From: Actinomycetota bacterium
GTDB lineage: Bacteria; Actinomycetota; Acidimicrobiia; Acidimicrobiales; Ilumatobacteraceae
Reading direction: 5' to 3'
NCBI GenBank assembly: GCA_005793785.1
Contig: SXPW01000073.1
Coordinates: 1-7,702 of the forward strand
Length of the DNA stretch: 7,702 nt
Within the stretch, counting starts at the first letter, position 1, and each line of letters opens with the position of its first letter. The position numbers and the translations under genes are program-made. Below the pieces are notes generated by a model. That model was not told the DNA's origin and ran no database searches. It saw only the letters and a program-made list of their open reading frames with translations. Of the stretch, positions 1-6,472 are shown piece after piece.

Positions 1-470
1 ACCACGGTCGTGTCGGTCGATCCAGCGCCAACGTCACCGGCAACCGTGGACTGTGGGGTGACCAGCAACGTGAAATTGAAAGTCCCCAGGTTGCCGATAT
101 TCCGATTGATCACCCAGGTCACCGTGCATTGACCCGCCGGTGGCAAGGATGCGAGAGGTGCCGAGACGGTTTGTGCGTCGACGGCAATCACCGGTGCGCC
201 AAGTGACACGGTGACTCCGTCACATCGCAACAACACTCCGAGTGCCGCAGCATCGTCCGCGTCGAGCTTGTTGCGAAACACGAGTTGTACTTGCGTCGGT
301 ACCACCGTGACCGTGGAATTGGGTTGGGGATTCGACGAGATCAATTCGTTGGGAATCGCGGACGCCGCATGTGCAACATCGGTGAGTCCTATCAGCACGA
401 TGACGCCAGACAGCACGGCAAGCACAGGCGTCAGGATGAAACGCCGCCAAGGGACACGAACTCCACGCAT
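1..470 (-). CDS. Secreted CopC-like Ig-fold domain protein, N-terminal part (runs off left edge)
   Basis: The minus-strand frame reads open from ATG at 470 down to position 1, giving 156 codons with no stop, so the C-terminus lies outside the window. Residues 1-36 form a typical Sec signal peptide: basic start (RGVRVPWRR), hydrophobic stretch about 12-30, and an AHA site before ASAIP. The mature start (about 37-136) resembles the CopC/YobA beta-sandwich pattern: ELISSNPQPNSTV, then PTQVQLVFRNKLD, and at the end TVTWVINRN with GTFNFTLLV. C83 and C115 could form a disulfide. The visible mature part contains no histidine, so the copper ligands of true CopC are missing. A structural or adhesive Ig-like role is therefore as likely as metal binding. 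After residue 138 the chain becomes Thr/Ser/Gly-rich, like a linker. GGAG lies 8 nt upstream of ATG 470. An in-frame ATG at 503 is an alternative start with a weaker ribosome site. Divergent from dnaX. Confidence 0.75.
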   Translation of the reverse strand, partial: MRGVRVPWRRFILTPVLAVLSGVIVLIGLTDVAHAASAIPNELISSNPQPNSTVTVVPTQVQLVFRNKLDADDAAALGVLLRCDGVTVSLGAPVIAVDAQTVSAPLASLPPAGQCTVTWVINRNIGNLGTFNFTLLVTPQSTVAGDVGAGSTDTTV

Positions 471-540
471 GGGCGTAGCTCCACCGTACCTAAGCAACAC
501 CATGCAGGTGTCGCACCGAATTGCGCACTCACCCGAGGGG

Positions 541-546
541 TAGGCT
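541..546 (+). promoter_or_regulatory. Candidate -10 box (TAGGCT) of dnaX, near-leaderless transcript
   Basis: TAGGCT fits the actinobacterial TANNNT -10 pattern and lies only 9 nt before the dnaX ATG at 556, so a transcript would begin about 0-4 nt before the start codon. No Shine-Dalgarno sequence stands at the normal distance: the GAGGGG at 535-540 is 15 nt away. A -35-like TTGCGC at 521-526 is spaced only 14 nt, so the -35 is uncertain. Leaderless initiation is an inference. Confidence 0.4.
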
Positions 547-555
547 CGCTACGAA

Positions 556-2172
556 ATGGCCACCCAATCGCTGTACCGCCGCTATCGCCCGCGTCGTTTC
601 GGCGAGTTGAAGGGCCAAGAACACGTGGTACGTGCATTGCGCAATGCCGTAGCAAACGACCGAGGTGGTCAGGCCTATCTCTTCTCTGGTCCACGTGGTA
701 CGGGAAAGACGTCGGCTGCGCGAATCCTCGCGAAGGTTCTCAACTGCACCAATCCAGTCGAGGGTGAGCCCTGTTGTGAATGCGAGGCGTGTCTCGCCAT
801 CGAACGGGGTACGAGTTTCGACGTACTCGAGCTCGATGCTGCGAGCAACAACGGCGTGGAGAACATCCGGGAACTCATCGAACGAGCCGGAATGGGCAAC
901 CCGGGTCGCCATCGTGTGTTCATCCTCGACGAAGTGCACATGCTCACCGCAGGGGCCGAGGCGGCACTGCTGAAAACGCTGGAAGAGCCCCCGCCTCACG
1001 TGGTGTTCGTCCTCGCCACCACCGATCCGCAGAAGGTCAGTGAAACGATTCGCAGCCGAACACAGCACCTGCAGTTCCGACTGCTTCCGGCCAAGGACTT
1101 GGAGGAGCATGTTCGCTACGTGGTACGGGACGCAAAGTTGGAAGTCACCGCGGACGCCATCCGACAAGCGGTGGAACAGGGGGGAGGATCCGCGCGCGAC
1201 ACGTTGTCCGCACTCGAACTGATCGCTGCCGGTGGTGGTGAGGCCGAGGTCTTCGTGCGACCAGAGGACGTGATCGAGTCGCTCATCTCCCACGATGCTG
1301 CGGCCGTCCTCACCCAGGTTGGTGCAGCCATGCAGCGAGGTCATGATCCGAAGGCATTCACCGAGCAACTCGTGCGGTTCTTGCGGGAGATGTTCCTGTC
1401 TTCGATGGCCCCGCAATTGGTCCAGTTGGCAGAGGATCACGCGCGTACCGCCGCCGACATGACGGCACGATACGGAGTCGCTTCGGTAGTGCGCGCCATT
1501 GAGGTGTTGGGAGAGGCGCTCGTCGACATTCGCCGAGCCCCCGACCCCCGATTGGTCTTGGAAGTCACTCTCGTTCGTCTCGCAAGTGACGTCGTTGCCA
1601 ACGACACTGCCTCGTTGCTCGCCCGACTCGAACGATTGGAGTCGGGTACTTCTCGCCCACGCGACGTCACCGGACCGATTCCCCGACCACGTTTGACCCC
1701 GACCACCCCCGTGGCGACATCCCGACCTTCGAAGCAGCCGGAGCGGACATCCGAAAAATCTCCATCACAAGAACCGTCCACTGCACCAACGCCGGCAACG
1801 ACCGATGATCTCGTGGCAGCTTGGCCGAACGTCATTCGCACGTTGAAAGCCACGCAGCGCGCACTGTTTTCGGCCGTGGATGTGATCGCCCGCGAAGGAG
1901 ACACGCTCGTCGTCTCGGCACCGAGTGACATGCACAAGAAGAAGTGTTTGGAATTGTCCGAACAAGTGCATGCGGCACTTTCCGCTGCGGCGGGCACACC
2001 AATCACCCTCGACATCCGCGTCCAGGTACCGCGAACTTCCCATACCTCGCCCAGTTCACGACCATCGTCGATCCCGAACGATTCCGCTGCCGATGCCCCC
2101 ACCGAATCGGTCGTCGATGAAATTGCCAGACAGTTCCCCGGCGCGCGCATCGTCGATACCTCGAAGAACTGA
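556..2172 (+). CDS. dnaX: DNA polymerase III subunit gamma/tau
   Basis: This is the clamp-loader ATPase of the replicative polymerase (538 aa), which loads the sliding clamp and, as tau, links the replisome together. The family's landmarks are all visible: N-terminal LYRRYRPRRF (6-15), Walker A GPRGTGKT (45-52), zinc module C64/C73/C76/C79 at the same spacing as E. coli DnaX, Walker B ILDEVH (123-128), sensor 1 ATTDPQK (154-160), the SRC-type arginine finger written as SRTQ (167-170, Thr for Cys), and sensor 2 GGSARDTLSALE (210-221). Domain III covers about 230-360. A Pro/Ser/Thr-rich linker covers about 364-416, a conserved tau-like domain about 418-490, a second linker about 491-515, and a short tail FPGARIVD (527-534) ends the protein. 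It starts at ATG 556 behind a -10 box, with recR 9 bp downstream, so the two are probably co-transcribed. Identification is very secure; a separate gamma form is not evident. Confidence 0.97.
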   Translation: MATQSLYRRYRPRRFGELKGQEHVVRALRNAVANDRGGQAYLFSGPRGTGKTSAARILAKVLNCTNPVEGEPCCECEACLAIERGTSFDVLELDAASNNGVENIRELIERAGMGNPGRHRVFILDEVHMLTAGAEAALLKTLEEPPPHVVFVLATTDPQKVSETIRSRTQHLQFRLLPAKDLEEHVRYVVRDAKLEVTADAIRQAVEQGGGSARDTLSALELIAAGGGEAEVFVRPEDVIESLISHDAAAVLTQVGAAMQRGHDPKAFTEQLVRFLREMFLSSMAPQLVQLAEDHARTAADMTARYGVASVVRAIEVLGEALVDIRRAPDPRLVLEVTLVRLASDVVANDTASLLARLERLESGTSRPRDVTGPIPRPRLTPTTPVATSRPSKQPERTSEKSPSQEPSTAPTPATTDDLVAAWPNVIRTLKATQRALFSAVDVIAREGDTLVVSAPSDMHKKKCLELSEQVHAALSAAAGTPITLDIRVQVPRTSHTSPSSRPSSIPNDSAADAPTESVVDEIARQFPGARIVDTSKN

Positions 2173-2181
2173 GTCGCCCAC

Positions 2182-2790
2182 GTGGCCTCGGCGTATTCCC
2201 GTTCGATGCAAGCAATGATTGATGCACTCGCACGGCTACCCGGCGTTGGTCCCAAGTCGGCACAGCGCATTGCGTTCCATCTCTTGAAGAGCGAGCGCGA
2301 AGACGTTCTGAAGCTCACCAAAGCCATCGAGGAAGCGAGAGGCTCCGTTCGATTCTGTGAACGGTGTTTCAACTTTTCCGAGACTGCGTTGTGTCACATT
2401 TGCTCCGATGAGCGTCGCGACGCCTCCACCATTTGTGTCGTGGAGGAGTCTCGTGACGTGGTGGCGCTGGAGAAAACCGGTCAGTTTCGTGGTCGGTATC
2501 ACGTCTTGTTGGGTGCGATCAACCCACTGGAGGGTACGGGGCCGGAACACTTGAAGGTTCGAGAGATGTTGCTGCGGATCGAACCCGAGCAGGTGAAAGA
2601 GATCATCTTGTGTCTGAATCCCAACACCGAGGGTGACGTCACGGCAATGTACCTGGCACGGTTGCTCAAACCACTCGGGGTGAGAGTCACGCAGTTGGCG
2701 ATGGGTCTTCCCGTCGGTGGCGATCTTGAATACGCAGACGAAGTGACGCTAGGTCGCGCACTCGTGGGTCGCCGTGAAGTCGGCGACTAG
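2182..2790 (+). CDS. recR: Recombination mediator protein RecR
   Basis: RecR (202 aa, the usual family size of about 200) works with RecO, and RecF where present, to load RecA onto SSB-coated single-stranded DNA at gaps. The helix-hairpin-helix LPGVGPKSAQRIAFHLL spans 19-35. The zinc finger is C59-x2-C62-x8-C71-x2-C74. A Toprim domain starts at ICVVEESRDVVALEKTG (84-100, with E88 as the conserved acidic residue) and contains the HVLLGAINPLEGTGP segment (107-121). The C-terminal end has GLPVGGDLEYADEVTLGRAL (175-194). The GTG at 2182 is chosen because it gives the normal RecR N-terminal length. ATG codons at 2206 and 2215 are in frame but would shorten the N-terminal helix. The ribosome site is poor, which suggests translation coupled to dnaX, whose stop is 9 bp upstream. 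No ybaB/ebfC lies between the two genes, unlike in many bacteria. Confidence 0.96.
   Translation: MASAYSRSMQAMIDALARLPGVGPKSAQRIAFHLLKSEREDVLKLTKAIEEARGSVRFCERCFNFSETALCHICSDERRDASTICVVEESRDVVALEKTGQFRGRYHVLLGAINPLEGTGPEHLKVREMLLRIEPEQVKEIILCLNPNTEGDVTAMYLARLLKPLGVRVTQLAMGLPVGGDLEYADEVTLGRALVGRREVGD
2767..2788. terminator. Stem-loop over the recR stop codon, possible bidirectional terminator
   Basis: GTCGCCG (2768-2774) and CGGCGAC (2781-2787) form a perfect 7-bp stem around a 6-nt loop TGAAGT, extended by a G-T pair (2767/2788). It covers the last recR codons and touches the TAG stop. No T-run follows on the plus strand, so it is not a classic intrinsic terminator. Being symmetric, it could also act on thiolase transcripts arriving from the other side, whose stop is about 45 nt away. 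It is the only strong hairpin I found between these convergent genes. Confidence 0.4.
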
Positions 2791-2832
2791 TTCACTCGTT
2801 CGAGATTGAAGTCCCGCCGTGGAGCGTGTGGT

Positions 2833-4017
2833 TTAGGAAACGGTGCGCACGATCAGTGCGTCACCCTGACCGCCACCTCCGCACAAGGCTGCTGCGCCAA
2901 TACCGCCACCTCGTCGCCTTAGTTCGTGGAGCAAGGTGAGTGCGAGTCGGTTACCGCTCATGCCGATGGGATGACCGAGGGCAATCGCACCACCGTTGAC
3001 GTTGACGATGGCGTCACTCACCCCCAATTCACGCATCGACGCAATTCCGACGGCGGCGAACGCCTCGTTGATTTCCATCAGGGAGAGGTCACCGATCTTC
3101 ATGCTCGCTCGGTTGAGTGCCTGTTGAATCGCGCGACTTGGTTGGTGGAGTAGTGAGGCCGAGTCCGGCCCAGCCACCATGCCATAGGACACGAACTCAC
3201 CGAGGGGTGTGACGCCGCGTTGCTCGGCTGCCCGCTTCGACATGACGATGACGGCAGAACCACCGTCGCTGATTTGGCTGGCGTTACCCGCGGTAACCGT
3301 ACCGTTCTTGTCGAACGCGGGACGAAGCGCCCCGAGTGACTGCATTGTGGTTGCGGCACGGACGCCCTCGTCGTCGCGAACGACGAGGGGATCACCTTTT
3401 CGTTGGGGCACATTCACGGGAACGATCTCGTCGGAAAATCGACCAGCAGCGATTGCGGCTGCGGCTCGTACATGGCTCTGCATCGCGGCGGAGTCCTGCT
3501 CGTCGCGGGAGATGCTTCCTGCGGCGTAACGCTCGGTTCCCAAACCCATGAGGCATGCGTCGAAGGCACACCACAATCCGTCCTTGATGATGGCGTCCGC
3601 CAGTTCGGTGTTGCCGTAACGGAAACCGCCCCGTGCGCCGGCAGCCAGATACGGCGCATTCGTCATCGACTCCATGCCGGCAGCCACTACGACGTCGGCT
3701 TCCCCGCTCGACACCATCTGATCCGCGAGATAGATGGCATTGAGTCCGGACAAACACACCTTGTTGATGTTCACGCTCGGAACGTTCATTGGGATTCCCG
3801 CCTTGACGGCGGCTTGTCTCGACGGAACCTGTCCCTGGCCCGCCATCAACACCTGACCAACGATGACATGGTCGACCTCGTTCGGCTGCACCCCCCCGCG
3901 ACGAAGGGCTTCGGCGATGGCCAGACCACCAAGATCGACCGCCGAGAACTCGGCGAATGCGCCGCTCATTTTTCCGATCGGGGTGCGGGCTCCCGCAACG
4001 ATGTACGAACCTGGCAT
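2833..4017 (-). CDS. Acetyl-CoA acetyltransferase (thiolase family)
   Basis: A 394-aa thiolase that condenses two acetyl-CoA into acetoacetyl-CoA, or runs in reverse; it is a soluble cytoplasmic enzyme, normally a tetramer. The N-terminus IVAGARTPIGKMSGAF (6-21) is typical. The acylated cysteine is C88 in NKVCLSGLNA. Other catalytic motifs are NEAFA (317-321), GGAIALGHPIGMSG (342-355, His349) and C379 in ALCGGGGQGDALIV. These closely resemble actinobacterial FadA4-type acetoacetyl-CoA thiolases, although substrate length cannot be read from the sequence. A strong Shine-Dalgarno (AGGGAGG) lies 4 nt before ATG 4017. It is transcribed away from ccr with 72 bp between the starts, and its product is two steps upstream of crotonyl-CoA, the Ccr substrate. 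A beta-oxidation role in the degradative direction remains possible. Confidence 0.95.
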   Translation of the reverse strand: MPGSYIVAGARTPIGKMSGAFAEFSAVDLGGLAIAEALRRGGVQPNEVDHVIVGQVLMAGQGQVPSRQAAVKAGIPMNVPSVNINKVCLSGLNAIYLADQMVSSGEADVVVAAGMESMTNAPYLAAGARGGFRYGNTELADAIIKDGLWCAFDACLMGLGTERYAAGSISRDEQDSAAMQSHVRAAAAIAAGRFSDEIVPVNVPQRKGDPLVVRDDEGVRAATTMQSLGALRPAFDKNGTVTAGNASQISDGGSAVIVMSKRAAEQRGVTPLGEFVSYGMVAGPDSASLLHQPSRAIQQALNRASMKIGDLSLMEINEAFAAVGIASMRELGVSDAIVNVNGGAIALGHPIGMSGNRLALTLLHELRRRGGGIGAAALCGGGGQGDALIVRTVS

Positions 4018-4036
4018 GACGCCTCCCTGCGCTCAC

Positions 4037-4042
4037 AGAGTA
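4037..4042 (-). promoter_or_regulatory. Candidate -10 box (TACTCT) of the thiolase gene
   Basis: On the minus strand TACTCT fits TANNNT. Initiation about 7 nt downstream would give a short leader that just includes the AGGGAGG ribosome site before ATG 4017. The -35 is unclear; CCGACA is present but spaced only 15 nt. It lies in the same 72-bp gap as the ccr promoter candidate, so one regulator could control both directions. Confidence 0.35.
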
Positions 4043-4076
4043 TCGCTCAGCTGGTCGTGTCGGAGCATCGAGTCGG

Positions 4077-4082
4077 TAGTTT
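4077..4082 (+). promoter_or_regulatory. Candidate -10 box (TAGTTT) of ccr, leaderless
   Basis: TAGTTT matches TANNNT and ends 7 nt before the ccr ATG at 4090, which is the spacing expected when transcription starts at or next to the start codon. No Shine-Dalgarno sequence is found before ATG 4090, which supports leaderless initiation. The -35 is not recognisable with confidence. Confidence 0.45.
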
Positions 4083-4089
4083 CTAGGCG

Positions 4090-5421
4090 ATGGATTCGAT
4101 TCGCGACGCCATCAACGGCGGTGCCACCGGCGAACAACTTGCCGCTCTGCCCATCCCCGCCACCTACCGTGCAGCGGTGATTGAGAAGCAGGACGAAGGA
4201 ATGTTCGCTGGAATCGCATCACGCGACAAGGACCCGCGAAAGAGCATCAAACTCCGCGAGGTGCCCGTCCCGGAATTGGCACCCGATGAGGCCCTCGTGG
4301 CCGTGATGGCGAGCAGCATCAATTTCAACACGGTGTGGAGCGCGATCTTCGAACCCATCAGCACCTTCGGCGCTCTCACGCGTCTCTCGCGTGAAAGTGC
4401 GTGGGCAAAACGTCACGACTTGCCGTATCACATCCTCGGTAGCGACGGCGCGGGCGTGGTTTTGCGCGTTGGAACAGCGGTACGTAATTGGAGACCTGGC
4501 GACCGCGTCACGTTGCATTGCAATCATGTCGATGACCAGGACCCGTCGGCACACGACGACTCCATGCTCGGCGCCAACCAGCGCATCTGGGGTTATGAGA
4601 CCAACTTCGGCGGCCTTGCCGATCTCACGGTGGTGAAAGCCAACCAACTGATGCCCAAGCCGGCACATCTGTCGTGGGAGGAGGCCGCCGTCAACGCATT
4701 GTGCAACAGCACCAGTTATCGAATGCTCGTCTCCCAAAACGGGGCGCGCATGAAGCAGGGTGATGTGGTGCTCATTTGGGGTGCAACGGGAGGCATCGGC
4801 GCATATGCCGTGCAGTACGTGCTGAACGGTGGCGGGATCCCCGTTGGCGTGGTGAGTTCACCCGACAAGGCGCGGATTCTCAGGGAGATGGGTTGCGAGG
4901 CGGTCATCGACCGCTCCATGGGCGACTACAGGTTCTGGAACGACGATGACACCCACAACGAGAGTGAATGGCGACGATTCGGTGGGGACATTCGCGCACT
5001 GGTCGGCGAGGACCCCGACATCGTCTTCGAACATCCTGGTCGATCGACCTTCGGCGCGTCGATGTACGTGGTGAAGAAGGGTGGCACGGTCGTGACGTGC
5101 GCGGCAACCAGTGGCTTCATGCTCGAATTCGACAATCGTTTCTTTTGGATGCGACTGAAGCGCCTCGTTGGTTCGCATTTTGCGAACTATCGCGAGGCCT
5201 TCGAAGCCAATCGGTTGATTGCCAAGGGGATGATTGATCCGGTGCTCTCGCAGACCTTTCCGCTCGCCCAAGTTGGCGATGCCGCGTATCAGGTACATCG
5301 CAACATGCACGAGGGGAAGATCGGCGTGCTGTGTCTGGCACAGAACGAAGGGGAAGGCATCACCGACCACGAGTTGCGTGCCAAGGTGGGCGAAACGCGA
5401 CTACGGAGGTTCCGCCGATGA
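4090..5421 (+). CDS. ccr: Crotonyl-CoA carboxylase/reductase
   Basis: A 443-aa medium-chain dehydrogenase/reductase that reduces crotonyl-CoA with NADPH and adds CO2 to give ethylmalonyl-CoA. This is the signature step of the ethylmalonyl-CoA pathway and also a source of extender units. Family marks: SRDKDPRKS (44-52), VMASSINFNTVW (72-83), LPYHILGSDGAGVV (111-124), RIWGYETNFGGLADL (165-179), the Rossmann loop LIWGATGGIGAYAVQY (228-243), DIVFEHPGRSTFGAS (310-324) and KRLVGSHFANYREAFEANRL (357-376). By my alignment from memory to the Kitasatospora setae enzyme, the four CO2-pocket residues N81/F170/E171/H365 correspond to N80, Y169, E170 and H363, so one is Tyr instead of Phe. The ATG at 4090 gives the family's normal N-terminus. 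The gene ends in an ATGA overlap with the epimerase, which indicates an operon. Assignment is very secure; the carboxylating activity is inferred from family. Confidence 0.96.
   Translation: MDSIRDAINGGATGEQLAALPIPATYRAAVIEKQDEGMFAGIASRDKDPRKSIKLREVPVPELAPDEALVAVMASSINFNTVWSAIFEPISTFGALTRLSRESAWAKRHDLPYHILGSDGAGVVLRVGTAVRNWRPGDRVTLHCNHVDDQDPSAHDDSMLGANQRIWGYETNFGGLADLTVVKANQLMPKPAHLSWEEAAVNALCNSTSYRMLVSQNGARMKQGDVVLIWGATGGIGAYAVQYVLNGGGIPVGVVSSPDKARILREMGCEAVIDRSMGDYRFWNDDDTHNESEWRRFGGDIRALVGEDPDIVFEHPGRSTFGASMYVVKKGGTVVTCAATSGFMLEFDNRFFWMRLKRLVGSHFANYREAFEANRLIAKGMIDPVLSQTFPLAQVGDAAYQVHRNMHEGKIGVLCLAQNEGEGITDHELRAKVGETRLRRFRR
5405..5410 (+). promoter_or_regulatory. Strong Shine-Dalgarno (GGAGGT) deciding the epimerase start
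   Basis: GGAGGT lies 7 nt before ATG 5418, inside the last codons of ccr. It fixes the epimerase start at 5418 instead of the in-frame upstream ATG at 5331, which would add 29 residues lacking any family similarity. Confidence 0.85.
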
Positions 5422-5819
5422 TTCTGACCGAGATCGATCACGTTGCCATTGCAGTCCGTGACCTGCCAGCTGCGGTCGACTATTACCGACGGGCTTTTGG
5501 TGCCACCATCGACCATCGCGAGGTGGTGGAGCGTGACGGCGTCGAAGAAGTCTTGATGAAGGTTGCCGACAGTTACATCCAATTGCTCACCCCGACTCGG
5601 GCTGATTCACCGGTTGCCAAGGCGATCGACAAGCGTGGCGAAGGACTACACCACGTTGGATACCGCGTGAAGGACTGTGCGGCAGCACTTGCAGCGATGG
5701 TGGCAGCAGGTGCGACACCAATCGATACCGTTCCACGACCCGGATCTCGGGGAACCACCGTCGCCTTCATCCATCCCAAGGGCTCGTTCGGAACGTTGAT
5801 CGAACTCGTACAGGAGTAA
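5418..5819 (+). CDS. mce: Methylmalonyl-CoA / ethylmalonyl-CoA epimerase
   Basis: A 133-aa glyoxalase/VOC-fold enzyme that interconverts the stereoisomers of methylmalonyl-CoA, and in ethylmalonyl-CoA pathway organisms also ethylmalonyl-CoA, for the B12-dependent mutases. Two beta-alpha-beta-beta-beta halves are visible: EIDHVAIAVRDLPAAVDYYRRA (5-26, written here in part) and GEGLHHVGYRVKD (74-86). The metal ligands known from the family appear as H8, Q55 (in SYIQLL), H79 (in LHHVGY) and E129 (in LIELVQE). FIHPKGSFGTLIEL (117-130) is the usual C-terminal signature. The length fits the bacterial family (about 130-150). Start at ATG 5418: it overlaps the ccr stop as ATGA and has GGAGGT 7 nt upstream, so translation is coupled to ccr. 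That coupling favours ethylmalonyl-CoA as a physiological substrate alongside methylmalonyl-CoA (inference). Confidence 0.94.
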   Translation: MILTEIDHVAIAVRDLPAAVDYYRRAFGATIDHREVVERDGVEEVLMKVADSYIQLLTPTRADSPVAKAIDKRGEGLHHVGYRVKDCAAALAAMVAAGATPIDTVPRPGSRGTTVAFIHPKGSFGTLIELVQE

Positions 5820-5829
5820 GCGTCCGTCG

Positions 5830-6462
5830 TTGGTTGCCGTGTTCGCCGCACTCGGGGCCGTAGTGGGATTGGTGGCACTCATGGTGTCTCGATATCTGAT
5901 GACGCGAGTTGCTGACGACCTCGGGCGATCACCGACGAACCTCCCGGTGTGGTCATACGGTCTCGCGGTATTGGTGGGTGCGGTCTCCCTCGCCCGCAAC
6001 GAATCTGAGCCAGCATCATCCACCTTGTTGGTGATGTTGTCGGCGATTCTCCTACTGGTGCAGGGACCAATCGATCTCGTACACCATCGTCTCGTGCGTT
6101 GGATGAGTGTCACTGCGCTCCTCACGGCGGTTGTCGTCGTGGTCGCCGACGCAATGTTGCGGAATCTTCAACGATCAGCGATGACGGCCGTCCTCGTGGC
6201 GCTGACAGTCGTGGTGGCCTACGGATTCCTCCACCGACTGTCGCCATCGTCCCTGGGCTGGGGCGATGTCGTACTGGTGGCTCCACTCTCGATATCCATC
6301 GCCTATGTGGCCGTCGAGCGCGTCGTTGCGTGGCAACTTGCTGCATCGGTGACGGGGGCAATCCATGCAGCGGTGGCTCGTCTCCAACGTGGCGAGCGCA
6401 GTATTGCCTACGGCCCCCATCTGCTCGTTGCCGCGTGGCTCACGATGCTCATCAGCGTCTAG
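5830..6462 (+). CDS. A24-type prepilin peptidase-like membrane protein, divergent
   Basis: A 210-aa, very hydrophobic protein with about seven or eight possible membrane segments (roughly 2-20, 40-55, 64-80, 93-109, 117-133, 147-163, 165-185, 195-209). Type IV leader peptidases use two aspartates. Here D82 lies in PIDLVHHRLVRW, matching the DLxxxRLPN motif, and D146 lies in LGWGDVVLVAPL, matching GxGDVKL. IAYGPHLLVAAWL (192-204) matches the usual C-terminal FGPFL helix. It lacks the N-terminal Cys-rich methyltransferase domain of PilD, like short TadV/CpaA types. The Pro-Asn after the first aspartate motif and the Lys of the second are also changed. The expected role is cleavage of pilin-like or pseudopilin leaders at the membrane. 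Start: TTG 5830 is the first possible start in this frame, with AGGAG 13 nt upstream; GTG 5839 is the alternative. It begins 10 bp after the epimerase stop and ends 10 bp before the next start, so it sits within the operon. Confidence 0.75.
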   Translation: MVAVFAALGAVVGLVALMVSRYLMTRVADDLGRSPTNLPVWSYGLAVLVGAVSLARNESEPASSTLLVMLSAILLLVQGPIDLVHHRLVRWMSVTALLTAVVVVVADAMLRNLQRSAMTAVLVALTVVVAYGFLHRLSPSSLGWGDVVLVAPLSISIAYVAVERVVAWQLAASVTGAIHAAVARLQRGERSIAYGPHLLVAAWLTMLISV

Positions 6463-6472
6463 GTTCGTCGCC

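Noticed and set aside
529..1440. Long minus-strand ORF (303 codons) opposite dnaX, and another of 311 codons at 1437-2372
   Set aside because: They are mirror frames of dnaX and recR codon usage, with no family motifs and no ribosome site; dnaX and recR are unambiguous on the plus strand.
1753..1809. Possible programmed frameshift in dnaX at GAA AAA T (A5 run) giving a gamma-like product of about 417 residues
   Set aside because: A -1 slip would reach a TGA after about 17 codons in the linker, which is a plausible gamma size. But five A's do not form a proper X XXY YYZ heptamer in frame, and no stimulating hairpin or ribosome-like site was seen.
3403..4086. Plus-strand ORF of 227 codons opposite the thiolase gene
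   Set aside because: The thiolase has complete catalytic motifs on the minus strand; the plus frame shows no recognisable domain.
5122..5124. Leu345 of Ccr where Streptomyces-type enzymes have His, first suspected to be loss of the pocket His365
   Set aside because: Counting from both ends places His365 at His363 in GSHFANY, which is conserved; Leu345 is a different, variable position.
6365..6472. Longer exonuclease start at 6365 overlapping the A24 peptidase gene
   Set aside because: The extra 36 residues are an out-of-frame reading of the peptidase gene; the conserved nuclease N-terminus begins at GTG 6473.
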